From the NCBI RefSeq assembly GCF_021155775.2, contig NC_060233.1, positions 26,205,456-26,269,455 on the forward strand: a stretch of DNA of 64,000 nucleotides, read 5' to 3'. The position numbers and the translations under genes were made by a program. A model generated the notes under the pieces. It had not been told where the DNA came from. It saw only the letters and a program-made list of their open reading frames with translations, and made no database searches. Source of the stretch: Neodiprion pinetum (taxonomy: Eukaryota; Arthropoda; Insecta; Hymenoptera; Diprionidae). Below are positions 35,540 through 49,600 of the stretch, piece by piece (position 1 is the stretch's first letter; every line of letters begins with the position of its first letter).

Positions 35540-38500
35540 GGCATATCCGCAGTCTCAACGCTTTTGCTGTCCTTTCTTAAGTTTAATTACCAACTTTTCC
35601 TTGTTTCCTAGAATTTGCGTCGCAAGCTTTTTCCCACTTTCAAGCATCGCGCCGCTCTCAACTCATTTCCCTCCTAGATGCTCCGAAGGGACGGAGATAG
35701 GGTCCATGTCAATCGGTCCCGATTGTGGAATTCGGGGATATCCGCTGCCTTCCAACCAAAACCTCGGGGAGGACCTAGGATCTTTACTGGTCCTGAAGGT
35801 AACGAGCTTTTTCGATATAGTCAAGAAGAGTTTTCCCCAAGGAATAGTACCGTCAACGGTCTCCAGTTCTAGGACGAATCGCGTCAAGGACGAAGAAAGG
35901 TCAGGCGTATCTACTCATCCTGCAGGTACCGTAGCTTGGGCAGATAACGTGACATGAGAACAAATTAGAATTTAAAAAAAGGACGATAAAAGCCAGGATC
36001 TTTTGTTTGCAAACGACTAGTGCATGCGAGCATGGTTCACAGTTTAAAATTCAATTTCATTTTAAATCGCCTGATGGTGGTGAAAGGCAGAACACGTTGC
36101 TCTAAACGGCCGAAGAACGGGCGACGAACCAGCCACATGTACCCATCCCGTCGGTGCAATGCTCGTTCGAGCAAATGGACGATTGCGAGGGCGAGCTGTG
36201 ATGTAGGTATGTTCCTACAGCGACTGGGTTCGCGCTTAACGGCACTTTTCTCAACGGTTCAGAATAATTGGTTTAGTACTAGATGAAATAGTCGCGGTTG
36301 TCAATTACCAAATAATTCCCCAACAGGCTTTACAATTTCCACCGCCATGTTACCTGGTCGGCGTGAAGTGCAGCTACCCGGCATTTTATATTACTTCGCA
36401 TGTGCTTGAGGCAGGGAGTACCGGTTGAAGTGTCGGAATGAAATGTTATCGGGAAATGTTTGCCGAGGTGCACTTTTTTGAATCACCTTGAATTACGCTG
36501 ATATCTCATATCCGCAAAAATATTCGGTTATTTTTGTCGGTAGATATCGTGTGCGAAGAATAACGGGATGTAGCGGTTAGAGTTGAAGAGAAATCTGGCA
36601 AAGACGTAAAGGGAATGAAGAACGCACGCTTGCGGAATACATTAATACATATTTATAGGTGGGCAGTAGCAACGGTAACAGCAGAAGTAGGAACGGCATC
36701 TGCGAAAAATCGAAAACAGAAAAGCACGAAAATATGTCGGTGGAGACACGTGTATTATTTTACTACCAAAACAGTTGCGCGCCAGTTGCTCGATAAGTAT
36801 ATCTACTTTTGCACCTTCGGGTTTGATATTGAAAACCACGAAACGGTTCCTGGTTTTTTTTTTTTTTATGTATAAGATTCGTTTCTCGGGCATTTCTTGG
36901 CTTTTTTCGCGGTCAGACGATCACTTTAATCTTGAACCAATCGAAACGGGACGGCGTCGTCTAAGTGGTTTGCCGTTATTAAGATATTTCTGATAAGATC
37001 TGACGTCTATTGGTTATTATTCATTGATAATATTGTTTGTCAGACACCTGTGTCACTCTGTGTTTGCCCTATCGGAGTATCTGGCCGGTAAAATATGGTC
37101 GAGGCAACCGCGAGGGCGACGCCAGTTTCGAAACGGGACAATACTTTTAGAGCTTACGAAAAACACAGCGTTATTCTGTCAGCCACAATCTGTCACTGTC
37201 ACTATGCAATAACGCCCTACCGTCTCACGTTCTTCTCTGCCTCCTTTACCCGCCCATGTGACCCAGTCTTTCACCTTTCTATTCTTGCTACACGACCTCC
37301 GTTCTTTCCGCGGAAAATTTTTCATCACAGTCAACGCAACTCGTATGCCACGAAGCGATTATTCGCGGAAACATTGTTGAGTAAAATTAGAGATGGGGTG
37401 ATGGGGGACTATGTATGCGTACTCAAGAAGTTTAGAAAAATTTGGGATTCAACCATGCGTTGAATTGAATTGTTTTGCGACATCGATTTTGAGTGACTCT
37501 GAGTTAATTTTGGGTTGGTTTGCAGTATGGATACTCTACGTTGAATCATAAGTTGGCCATGCGCACAGTAAAACAGACCTCATGTTCAATAACGCTCGTT
37601 CATGGTTTTAAGAATTTTCTAAAATTCACGCAATCTCACATTTCGGAGGCATTATCTAGGTTTAAATTTCTAACGTCTTCAGAAGAAGAGCTTTCTGGAT
37701 CTGAAGATTTGAAGCTCGAGCGAATCGGGTTCCTCGATTGAAGGGAGGACCGTTCAAAGCGAATTTGTCCGAGGGAGTCGATTATTCGAGTCGAGTGATT
37801 CGGGTTCATAGCGATTATGCAAACGTAGCTAGTCTTGGCTGTCCCTCGCTTGCGTTTCCTCTACGTCGTATCTGTCTTCCAGGTGTTTCTTGCAGCGAGA
37901 AATTCACCGACCAGGTATGATCAATACAAAGCTCCGCAGTCAGCTCGGAACTCGTTCAAAGATCGCAGTTTTCCACCGAACCTCGACGAAGTTTGGATAT
38001 TACCTGTTATCTTTGTAATTTGTATCGAGATTAGGTGATCCCAACGCTAATCTCTCTCCTTGAGGCATCTCCTTCCTCTTGTGAGACAGTTCAGATCGAC
38101 TTCGCATACACACCCCTGTGAGCCGATTACATTGAGTTAATTCAAATAATTGTGAGGGAGAGTAAATTCTTCGTTCTCTTCACCAAGCATGGGCGAAACA
38201 TAACATGTTTCACCTTGTCTAGACGCCACGAACCTCGGACGTACGTGACGGATCGATTTTTTGCATTAAAGGTGAGAGAAGTAGAAAGGTACGTAGCTCC
38301 CGAGCGAAGCTTCTTGGCGAGGTATGTACGTCAAGCAGGATGAAATCCAAAATCTAGACAAATTCAATCTGGGCTCACAATTAAGAGATCAGACACGCGC
38401 GGACGGTCTGCCAAGCTCAGCGAAACAAACTTCTCCGTTCCTTCTGGTTTCTTCGGAGAAAACAAGAACTACCAAGTCTGGGTTACGTCCTGAAACACCC

Positions 38501-40051
38501 AACCACCCATCTCCCGCCCCTGCGACCCTCCGCTTCGTAGAAGTTGCTCCTCTTTTGCACGAGGTAAAAAGAGAGAAAGGGAACAGAACTCCGAGACGGG
38601 GACAGGATGGACGTAATATACCGTAGCTATGAAAAATAAATTAGTTGTAGGTACTAAAGTCGGCGCTGCTGCACGATGAAATCAGTGAACTTTTCGACTG
38701 GGTGCAGATTAAATTAACTCCTCCCCCATGTCCCAGTGGCACTCTTTACTTCTTTATCGCAGTGCTTCTTTTCTCAAATGATGAATTTCAATGAGTTTCC
38801 ACGTCACTCACTTAGCCTGGTAGTCGTACTTCTGGGTACAAACGACTAGAACAAAGCTATAGCAATGACAAAAAACAGTTTTATGGACGTCGTTTGAGAG
38901 GTTTACGGTTTCAAATTGCGGACAATTGTGTCAAGAGCTTCGGGATCAATGTTATAAAGTTAAATAGCTATTATGGACTATCTGAGAATTGATTTTTATC
39001 AACGGTATAAGTCCACGTATCACATCAGCGTTACTGTAACATAACTCTGGTAGGAAGTAAAATTTCACGAATAACCGCACATGCAGTTCCATGTTTGAAA
39101 TCGTAGCCTATTGACCATGTACCGATGCGTATTCAATGTCTGGAAATGAAAAATAAATCCAGCGAAAGAACGTCGACGCGGTGAGCGGACTTGGAGAGAT
39201 GTTGAACCAACTTCGGTTACAAACGGACTTGAGAGGCGTTCAAAACGTCAATTCTAACTTCGGAACGAAAACCTTTTGACATGCTAAGCGGTACGTAGAC
39301 AGTTTCTCGACCGTTAAATTTCATGCGGCGTAAGGCGAGGTTACCTATTATATTGCCTATGCATACCATTTCCAGTAGTTCATGCTACCCCGAACAATCC
39401 GAACCACGTGTGCCAGTTCTGTAAGAAAAAATGGTGAAAGTAAAAGAAGAGACGGGATTAGGCTAGGGATGTATTACCTCCCTCTACTTCGAACCCCGTA
39501 GCATAACATTCCCTTGGTAATTGCTATTCCATTTTCGTTTCAACGTTTTGGCACAACTTTTCCATAGACCGATCCTCTCGGTGGTTCTCTAGCCGAGATT
39601 TCTGGCCTCCGGTACCCTGGCACTCTGGCTTGCTGGCGAGCTGGCTATCAGATGGTAAGATAATGTAAACTTATGCGAAGCACGCCCTTATTCCACCACC
39701 CCTCCAACCCACCGTGCTCCGGCAAGCTCCAAACTTTACCACGTTTAAATATATCACCGGCCCATTACAGTTTAACCGTATGCTCGGCGTGCCCCGTGTC
39801 GCCCTCCAAGCTGCACTCCAGATATAGCTGGATATTCTCAGATTTACTTGCAGGACGTACGTTCGGCGTGCACGTGCATAGCCACACGGGCCACGAAATG
39901 TGCCTGGCCGAAGCGTGGCGATTCTTGTGGATCAACCGGTATAAATTCGATGCAGAATTCTCTCCGGTGGCAAGAGCTAGCCGGTATTGTTCCCCGATCC
40001 CCCGATTCAAGTGACTGTGATGCGACCAAGGAGAGAGAGCAAGTCAGGGAG

Positions 40052-40072
40052 TATGCTAAGCCTCTTAGCATA
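40052..40072. repeat. Perfect 9-base inverted repeat, 3-base loop
   Basis: TATGCTAAG, then CCT, then CTTAGCATA; a compact hairpin. Confidence 0.85.
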
Positions 40073-41370
40073 TTTCGCGCACAACTTTGCTATTGTTATT
40101 GCTCCGTATATTTTTATTGCATTAATTATCGCTGATCCTCTTATGCGGAATTCGAATTAATTGGTTATTTTATAATGAGAACGCCCGCTCTGTATAAGAG
40201 TGTTTGGCTTCGTACTAACTTTCAGGGCTTAAGCCACCGCTAGCCTCCATTCGCCCGCCCCCTCTTCTTCGCTCGATCGGCGGATATTCTGAATAATCTC
40301 AACAATTTTATCAAATTAGCTTTCATTGATCCCAAAGTATATACGGAGATTTATTCCGACCGTTTTATAGACGATGCCGTCTCATATCTTCCCACCACTT
40401 ACACAACTTCTGCTCGAATAAGAGTCATCTATTCCTGCAGGATTATATATGATTTCAAGGCTTGACGCTTCATTCTACGTTACTTGAAATATACCGAATC
40501 ATTTATGTATTTAATTCAATTAAACAGATTATAGAATAAATTATTCATTTGACATGAATTGACGTTACTTTACGCGACTTTGAATGTACATAGAAAGCTG
40601 CTTCAAATCGCTTAGCGTAATTACACGAGACATCCAAGGAATTGAACTAATTCCACGAAAATTCATCCAGTTTGAAATGAGTTGTAACATACGATACTTG
40701 AAAAGTTCCTTTCGTTTTATTCCTACATTTTCTTTCATTGCATTCAATACAATTATTAACTTGCGCCACAGATACCGAACAATAAATATTGACCGTAAAA
40801 TAAGTAGCAGTCTGAAAAACTAAACATATACTCAGTTTCGTGAGAAAAGTATTATGGGGACGATTCCGAACGGTGGCTCGAGTATATTAAACTGAAAGCG
40901 CCACGTCATTTTTGCTGACAACTTGTTGAATGGCGACCGAGGTTCGCGCGTCAATTACAAAGACGGCGTGCCAGGGGTTAATTCGAACGATATCGTTTTT
41001 ATTCTGTTGTTGTTATCGAAATTTGACGTTTCATTTTCACTCAGTCGACGGCAATATTACATAATTCAATGCGATGATATCAAGTCACGAATTCGACGAA
41101 CTGTAATTCACACATTGACGTGGCGCTACTGCTTTAATGAAAATATATAAATGAAAAGTTTTTCCCTTTAAAATTACAAATGAATTTGCGAACTGGCCGA
41201 TAGCTATCCTCCAATCGGAGAATTCGAGGCAATCAGAAGCAAGACCATATCTGTGTACGATGATACCAGGACGCTTGTGGATTTGGTGAAATTAATCTGC
41301 GGTTTGTCGTTCCGAGTTCGCACCACCGAGGCTGCTGCAAGCACCCACACTACGTTTACTCGTCGTAAGC

Positions 41371-41379
41371 ATGGCCACG
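41371..41379 (+). CDS. Candidate micro first coding exon (Met-Ala-Thr) with consensus donor
   Basis: ATGGCCACG is followed directly by gtaagt. The start has A at -3 and G at +4, a favourable initiation context. A nine-base first coding segment ending in phase 0 is a pattern seen in real genes, but it can also occur by chance. No matching second exon was identified to the right. If real, the gene runs on the plus strand, opposite to Lar. No TATA box was seen upstream. Confidence 0.2.
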
Positions 41380-42094
41380 GTAAGTTTTAATTTTCATTCG
41401 AATCTCGAAATGCGCAGGAGGTACAGTCTGCCGCTAATGGCCGGCTAATTATTATTTAATATTTAAACGATTTTACGTGCTCTTCTTGTCGAACGTTCGC
41501 AATTGCCCGCATATGCAAATATTCTTCGTATAGGTACGAAGTCGATACGTCGATAGACGGACGTCCTACTTCGTAGAAAATTTACATAGGTATAAGACGC
41601 GTTGTACATGCCTTCCGCTCACCTATAAGTATAAAAACGAAAAAAAAAAAATGTTACGGCCATACCAAATACTTTCAAGTACGCTTACATACGTGGATAC
41701 AGATCCACGTTTACGTGTCCGACTGAACGAAGACGGCGCGAAGGGACGAAGCTATTCCACTTTGGCGAGCCAGAAAACTGCCCGTAAAAGTCGTTATTGA
41801 ACATTAAAGATTCCATTAGAGATGTTACGCTACTACGGGATACGCAGCCTGAGATGCGACCGACAGACTAACATTTTCAGTGCGCCTGTCTGTGTGGGCA
41901 ATAAAAAAAAACTACAAAAATCATTTTTATTCCGCATTGGCATCGTCTAGTGTTTTGCGAAGACGAAACGCCTCTCTAAAATGTTATGAAATTAGGCCTT
42001 TTCATAGAGCTTCGGAATTTCACGTAGAGAACCGATGTTTTCACGATTTCGAGTACTAATTTCGATTAGTGCGGTTAGTGACTAGCTGGTTTGA

Positions 42095-42117
42095 GGGGCA
42101 GGGGGGAGGGGTGGGGG
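42095..42117 (+). repeat. G-quadruplex-type motif
   Basis: Four runs of four or more G separated by CA, A and T. This meets the strict four-run short-loop pattern. Confidence 0.8.
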
Positions 42118-43642
42118 TTAATGAAAGGCTATGCTAAACTAGATTGGGGGGCTGGCTGGGAAATGTCCACGATAGACGACACAGGGAGATAGGAGGGGTG
42201 GTTCAAAAGTTTCCAAAATAGAGCGACGTAGTTTACGGACAGCCCCCAAGTTGTTTCTCTACCCTAAGTCAATCTTGTGCAAAATAGTGAACATTCGTAG
42301 AGATATTATTGGAAAATTACGCTACCGTGAAATATCTAATGCGTTCACTTTAACGCTTATACATACGTAATGTGGCCAAAGTATTATCGGGCGAGGATGG
42401 TTGACATCAGCTTGCCGAAAAGCTTGGTATGGGCAGCGATGTATTGGGCTCAACAACATCTCGTAGCTTTGGTCAGTAAGGAATTATGTATTCTGTTTTG
42501 TTGGAATAAGTGATCCAACTTTACTTCGTTTTCAAGACGCCTTTTGAGCGTGAAAATTGCGGCGACTATCTAAATGTTGTTTCCCATTTTTTTTTTAACA
42601 GCCTGATGATCGGAGATATTTTCCCTGACGCGGCGCCGATAAAACGCGAAGAGCAAAATACTAAAGTCTGATTAACAGGGGGTCATAATGTATCGACTTT
42701 ATGCGGCGAATATAGCGACAATGATGGTGCCGCGGAGGGCTGGAGCTAAACTGTTCCACAATATCCAAGAGTTTACTACGGTTTTCTAACGGGCTTCTGT
42801 ATATCACGAGACACATTTTATAGGTTCGTACTACAGGTACACGTGGCGTGTATTAATATCGAACGTTATTCACTACCCAAGTATAGAATATTACTTTTAC
42901 GGAGTTAATTGCGATAGTCGAATAACCTCGTAGCAGTACCAAAGTTCGCTGGAACCATTCGAGAAACAAAATTACGCGGGGTGCCGTCTGTTTCTCGAGG
43001 ACTGAGGACGTACAGATTTGACATCTGAAAACCCATTCTACTTGTGCTTTACCCTGAATTGTAAAATTCGGTTAGCAGTACCCGAGTAATTCGATTTAAT
43101 TAGTCATTAAGAGACCACCGAAGACGTTTCTTCTTACTATCGCACGCGTTGTGGTTGGTTCACTAACGACCAATTTTGTTTTGTTTGACAACAGACGGAT
43201 GTGCCTTTTCTGGAAACACTGATTTTTAGTGAAACTAACAATAACGCTAATGAGATCATGTTCCTGACGACAGTTTGTCTGATTAGCCACACCCTTCTTT
43301 ATGGTTGACGAAAGATAATGTGTTCGGAATTTCAAGCTTCAGCGAATGTCAATAGCAATAAAAGAGCTCAGATTATGCTTGTGGTCAGGGATGCTATGTT
43401 CAATTCTGTAGTAATCATTAGAGACTTTCTACGGGGTAGAATGTTTTAATTTCAGAGTCAAAATCGATATTGTTCAGTTATAGCGTAAGAGAACCAAAGA
43501 TTATCTTTTCTTTTAAAGCTGCTTTCCAAACAAGTGGTAATTTCTGGATGCAGGTGATATGGATGAACGGAATTCCAATGTGATGAATTTGATAGAAATC
43601 TGACTTGATTTTTCAATCCATAATCCATTGAAATGAATTTCG

Positions 43643-43652
43643 TTAGGTTAGG
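43643..43652 (+). repeat. Interstitial TTAGG repeat (two units)
   Basis: TTAGGTTAGG, with a diverged TTAGGTCAGG shortly after (about 43680). Suggestive of the insect telomere motif, too short to be conclusive. Confidence 0.45.
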
Positions 43653-45918
43653 CTGACTTGCGTTGTGGGGTTACGTTGAGTTAGGTCAGGTTGAAATAGC
43701 TGCGTCCTCGTGCGAGTGAAAATGGCTTTTACAGCCGTATAAGCATCGCTGGCGATGGACCGAGTGTCTGCTGGCTCGCTCCCGTAAGAGCAAGGGTATT
43801 CAGAAGCTCGACAGTGTTTTGTTATGCGGTCCGGGGTTGATTACATTTTGTTTTATGACGCCATCCCGGCCATACCTGTGCTCCCGAGTTTCCGCTAACT
43901 TGTTTTCACTCTGGTTTCTTGATTAAGAATTTTGAACCTGTTCTTTTGCAGTACTGTGACCAATGGTTATGGCGCAGCCGAGCGACCAGTTTTCATCCTT
44001 CTTCCTCCCACCCCAACATGCGCGCCACCACGGATTGCACCTAATGTTTCATCGTATTGCATCGTCAGTTACAGGCATACATTTTTTCCCATGATCCTCA
44101 TTGCCAATTTTCGAATGGATAATTCATTTCAAGCACTCGGAATTGGTACCATTTTTCATCATTTGCGGGTGAAGAAAACACCAAACACTCAGCATTCAAG
44201 TTATATATTCTGTCTTTCATAACGCAGCTGATATATCGTTTAGTTCAGCTGTATAGTGTCCTATTTGCTTATCCGAAAATTGGGATATTCCGTTTTTCAA
44301 AAGTTGGGAAAATCTATTTGTTCAATACAACGAATTGATATTAAAGATATAACATTTCTGAATGCTGAGAAAGTTTTCGTCAGGCTGACATTTGTAAGTT
44401 TGGGAAATGTGGAAACTTATGGTGTTTTTTGTTGTGCAAAAATAACAAAGAGAACTAAAAAATAAAGCCCTTGGTTCGTAAAATCATGCGTTTTCTTTTG
44501 TTCATTGACTTTCTTCACCAAAATACTATGGGGAAGTGGTTTCAATTCTAAGTAATAAAAATATATGTAAACAGTTGAAATGATCACAAGTTAGAATCAG
44601 ACTAATTTTACGATCGGTTCCTGTTTCGTTTCCTTTTATTGTCGATTCAGTGCAGGAGGAATCAGGAATAGCGAGAAGGATTGCGATGCGATTCATCACG
44701 GGAAAAGAAAGCGTTCTTATTTCGATTCTGCTTATTGTGAAAAGTGGAGCGAGGTATAGATCTGCTGATCTAAAGAGAAAAAACGTGGAAAAACGGGTTT
44801 TCTGTACCTTACCACCGAAGATAGTAACAGCGAATTCGCGCAAGGGCAATCGGAAAAAGTTTGTTCGTAACGAACCGGGTCTCACTTAGCCGTTTGCTGT
44901 GCTCTTGTCCATCTATGCAGTTAGTACACACCGATCCCTGCCATTTATAGCTTTATATATACCTTCGCCCTGGCCCGGGTTTTCTGGGTTCCCCGGCCGT
45001 TATAAGGGTTGAGGCCTCAAACATACGAGTCCCACCCAACGGCTGGCTTTTATTATGTACTCTGCTATCTGCCTCCGTGAACGAGGGGCGGTCAGTTGCG
45101 CCGGAGACGGAAAGACAGTGTTATCATTTCCCCGATACGGTTGTATCACGAATGTATGGTGGCATATTCTTCGCACTACGGTGTCCCATCGCATAGTGAC
45201 TGGTACCACTGAACGAGCATCTAACTTTCGATGAAATTGTCGTAGATTGGAAGAACGAGAGATAAAAAGTCGAAATGGATCTCAAGAAATGTATTCAACT
45301 ATGAATTATACTGTACATAATTACCGGTGAAAAATTTAAATGCTTGTGCAACACGAGAACTGCCTTAAACTATACGTTTGTACGCTATGATATGGAAATA
45401 AAATTTGTTCGATGATGGCACGTTTGGAAAAACATCGCATGTTATTCACGAATTTCTTAAAGTGTCCTGACTTTTCTGTAGCTCGACAGTTCTTCGACAG
45501 TAGCCCGTTTCCCAGGATCACGGCTTAAGCTTGTATCTCTGACTGTATTGAAATGCTGATTCCAGTTGGATAGAATACCGCACGCGTAAGTACGGGGATA
45601 GATAAAAATGCCTACAGCGAATAGTGGGTAAGCTCGTTCTTGAAGCGTATCCAACCACCCGAGTAAAACCTCACCGCACTTGTGAAAATATTTTAAACGA
45701 CACGGCGACGACGACAACGACGATGACGGGAATCGAAAAAAGAAACTACCCACTTGCCACGTTTGCAATATCACCCCGGATTCGGTTTGGGAGGGTTCGA
45801 TTCAGTCCGTGTTTGAAGAGCCTTCAATCTGTCTGCCACAGTAGTCCTCACGAGCAGGTCTTGGGTTAGTTGGAGGCTCGGGGCACTCAACCGTCACTAG
45901 TCTCTCACCCCAAGGTGT

Positions 45919-45940
45919 ACATATACATATACATATACAT
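45919..45940 (+). repeat. (ACATAT)n short tandem repeat
   Basis: Between three and four hexamer units. Confidence 0.9.
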
Positions 45941-46601
45941 GGGCGTCACAGGCGGACATTCACAACCGCAGTTCGGTGCACCAACGAGACACCGCAGGGA
46001 GCGTGGCTAATTCTCGAGAGAAGGAACGAGAAAGAGAGAGTGAGAGAGTTGGAAAGGATAGAGAATGAGAGAGATCTTTTATAGTGGTTGAGGGCGGGGG
46101 GCGATGTGGTGACCCTTTTCGAGAGGGTCGAAGGTCACTTCGGGGTTGACGTAAAGTCGTGGCTAAGGGCAATAAAAAACAACTGTCCCCCTCCAGGCGC
46201 TTTTCCTCTTCGTCGAATCTCAGCAAGGATGCTCTTGTTATATATGAAAACAACGAGGCTAAGAGTGGAATCGAGTATTCCGTGACTGGATCAACGGAAG
46301 GGAAACAAAAGCTTAGGCCGAGCCGTAAGCGCTTGGGGCGATTCGCGGTGAGAAGGAAAAAACAGCGGCGCGGTAACGTCAATAAAACGAGGTGGCCACA
46401 TCGCGGTTTAAAACGCACTTAGTTTCTTTCATATCCGCCCGTGGAACGGCGCGGCATGCCCTGATTTGAAACAATTCCCATTCACGGTGCGGATCTCTCT
46501 CCACTCCCGCCTCCACCCGCGCCCCCGGCACCCGACTACCCACCCCTCGACGTCGCGACGCCACGGTCTACCGAGCCTTGTTCATCCGGGGAGCCAGCAG
46601 T

Positions 46602-46614
46602 GGGGGGGGGGGGG
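46602..46614 (+). repeat. Poly-G run, 13 bases
   Basis: Uninterrupted G homopolymer in a GC-rich neighbourhood. Confidence 0.95.
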
Positions 46615-49600
46615 TTACGCCAGCGTTGGGGAATCGCGATCGAATGAAATTGAGCTTAAAATAGTTCAGCGAGGAAAGGGAACATCCCGAGGGATTTCTT
46701 GCCCCGTTCGAGAGGGTCATATTAAGAGGGGTATTTCGATTATTTTCATGCAGCTACCGTTAAGTAAATTTTCGGGTGCAGGAGATGCTGTTTCGGAAAT
46801 GCGAAAGAACACCGTGGTCATCAATTCAACCGAGCACTTGAGGTGTCCATTGGTAGTTTCATGGGTTTTGGCTATTCGTATTCATCCCACGGCCAACTAC
46901 TTTCGGAAAGTTTCTCCGCAACTTGAGGTCAATTTCCTTCCTCATCTTTTTGGGATTCCTCTGTTCAAGTCTGTGCCCTCGTGGTAAAACTGCTCTCAAT
47001 ACTTGCCTGATCTTTCGAGTTAATGAATGGTACATGATAATGGTTATTGAGGAGTCAGTTACTTGAGGATCGAAAGCACAATCTCAGTAATATTCACTCG
47101 AATTTGGAAAGCTGTCACTATAGGTACTTAACGTCTTAATAAGTGGTTCGAATTACGAATGAAATCTCGAAGTAAAAGAACTATGTTATCCAATAGTCCG
47201 TAACACATAAATGTCGTTTAGTAGTATCAAATACAGTCATTTGTGTGATATAGGGTCCGACTATTTACGGAGAGTTATAACGATACTTCGGAAGGAAATA
47301 ATGTTTTCTTTTATGAGTAAGTGTAAATTATAGAAATATTTTCCAAAATACACGGAGCGAAAAGGTAGAGGCAGTCGAGCTTTGAGAGCTAGAAAAATGT
47401 GTTGCGTAAAGTGTCTACTGCTAGACGCTGCGACGAGATTTGAAATTGAATTGACATCGAGAGAGGTATGGATACGGGATGTATCATCCTCGTCGCCTGG
47501 TTCATACGTATATCTGCAGAAATGCTTTTGCATTTTTAACATCTACATCATAGCTATACCCTACATTCGTGGATTTCATTCCCACGGCAAATATGGGCTA
47601 GAAATTTCGTACTCTATGTTGACACGGAGTAGAACGTATCACGCGGTATAAACGATTTCGTAATACCCGCTCGTCGAATTCGAAAGCGGCATTAACCTTT
47701 CAAACCTTGAATGAGAGCAGATCTGTACGACGAAATTGGGAATGCAGACGCGCTTGTGAATTGGTCATGTCCTAAGATTGCGCGGTGCTGTTCCCACCGC
47801 GACGTGGATCTAAAATTGGTATTCTGGATCCCGGAGCTCGGATATCAAGTTTCGAATGACAGTTATACAGGAGGAACAAAAGGAGCAAGAGCCTTGATAA
47901 TGGGACAGACGAGGTTGACGGGCTGTGAGACTGCTAGGGTGACGGCAGACAGGAAAACGCCAGGGTTACAATGCTGCTTCATTAGACTTTGGCCTCAGCC
48001 AACGTTTCCCGCTTCTGGACCATCCGAAAGACGGAAGCCGAGGCTCAGCTGCGTTAGTCGAGGAGAAGGAGGATGAAGATTGAGTTTGGGAATCCAATGG
48101 ATCTGCCGTCGATTTTTTGCGCGAGTTAATCGAGGCTGATTGATTATAGCGTCGCGTCAGAAGTGGCCTCTGCTCCTTTCGTGGCAGGTCAAAGATGTCG
48201 AAGGAGAGTCGAGGGAGTGGAAGGCGAAGAACACTTCCTGGGAAATGAACCGAGTTCAAGTGAGCTGGTCGAGGCGGAGTCGAGCGAAGCGCTGGTGAAA
48301 GGGGGGGTACTAATGGACATTTTACGGCGTCAATTATACACAGTCATAAAATATGAATAATTACTCAGATTTATGGACATGCAAAATTTCGCAGGCCTTT
48401 ATGCACTGTAAAATATATTAGCAAGTAAAAATTTTTTACGGTGTTTTCAGGATATAAAAAGCGTTTCGCGTTCCCGCAAGCTTGCGGACGAGGGGTTGCT
48501 ATACCTAGATTTTCTCTATTAACCAAGTCTCGAAGGAACGGTAAGCCGAGAGTTGTCTCCAGCCTCCGGAGGGAAGCAAAACTATGTGTTATTTGAACCA
48601 AGCTTTTCATGCATAAGTCAAGCTAGTAAAAATTTTCGGACTACGAATTTGGCTGGCTAATAACATCACTAGGAATCACTCCTTTCGAAGAAAAAAAAGG
48701 AAGAAAAATTCAGCCTCGCCATTTCAACTTCTCAGAAATCTTGGGGTGTTGGAATTAGAGCTGCTTTTCCAAGTGAGATGGTTAAGCTTACGTTTACACG
48801 AAAAGGGTGTTCTAGAAGTCGCAGAAGTCGGGGTGTAAGTGAAAAATAATATGCAAAAAAAGATTTTCATTTGTAGTTTCCAAGAAGCGTATTGTATGAA
48901 AATTTTAATTTCGAAAAGGCCATCTTGTAGCTGAGACACAGCCGACTTACCAGCTATGAGATAACAATTTTGCGGTGATGCCAAGCTATTAATCACCAGA
49001 CGACATAGCCTGGCATCGTGGCAAGTTGAGGCGGGGTGAAGAAGCTTTTTGCGGCAAAAGTATTAACACTTTAACGCGATATATTATTGCTTCGAGAAGT
49101 TGACTCGGGAAAGTTTTACCCCACAAATTTGGTCGTCTGAAAGTAAACTATACATCTACGATCTACGTCTTTGCACAGAATATTATTTAATGACTCAGAA
49201 ACTGCAGCAGAGGATCAGAGCTGGAAATATTGCATTCAATATATTTGTATTTTACATCTGTGGGTAAATTATAAATTACGTATTCAGAGCGCGGAATAAG
49301 TGGAAAGTTCTTGAGAGTTGTTCTATTTCGAGGACGAGGTTATCAAGGTTTTTTTTTAGAATTACATGGAGAATGAAGAAGTTATTATGAAAATTGTAAC
49401 GAGGAGTTTTATTATTCCTGACAAATTTTTCTATCAAATTGTTAGATTTTAACAATTGCGTGGTACACTAGATTGAACAGAGCAGTATTATAGCTTAGTA
49501 AAGTTGTTCTTTTTCAGATAATTTTTTCACAAAACAATGTACGGAAGAATTTTTTCAAACCGTTTTTAATGTTTGATTACGAAATATGTAAAATTATAAA

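Larger units (their letters stand above)
33776..41370. other. Non-coding stretch
   Basis: An 18-base perfect palindrome at 34402-34419, a 21-base C run at 35519-35539 and a hairpin at 40052-40072. Many short frames, none recognised. A minus ORF at 39844-40071 with a signal-like start is described as a finding. Confidence 0.4.

Noticed and set aside
30374..41379. Shared GCCACG in the 9-base segment at 30374 and the MAT exon at 41371, suggesting duplicated exons.
   Set aside because: Six bases of identity are too few, and the surrounding sequences do not match.
23202..43652. TTAGG/CCTAA patches as evidence of telomere fusion.
   Set aside because: Only two to three units each, at distant sites; ordinary for insect DNA.
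45960..46418. 152-codon minus-strand open frame.
   Set aside because: The Ser/Leu-rich tail is a GA microsatellite read in reverse; low complexity, no family.
46466..46987. 173-codon plus-strand open frame in a GC-rich patch.
   Set aside because: It opens at TTG, crosses a poly-G run and has no recognisable domain; openness follows from composition.
48953..49070. Minus-strand open segment ending NCYLIA-G with donor gtaagt in phase 1, which would continue as DPPEIL.
   Set aside because: No in-frame ATG before an upstream TAA, and no signal-like hydrophobic stretch.
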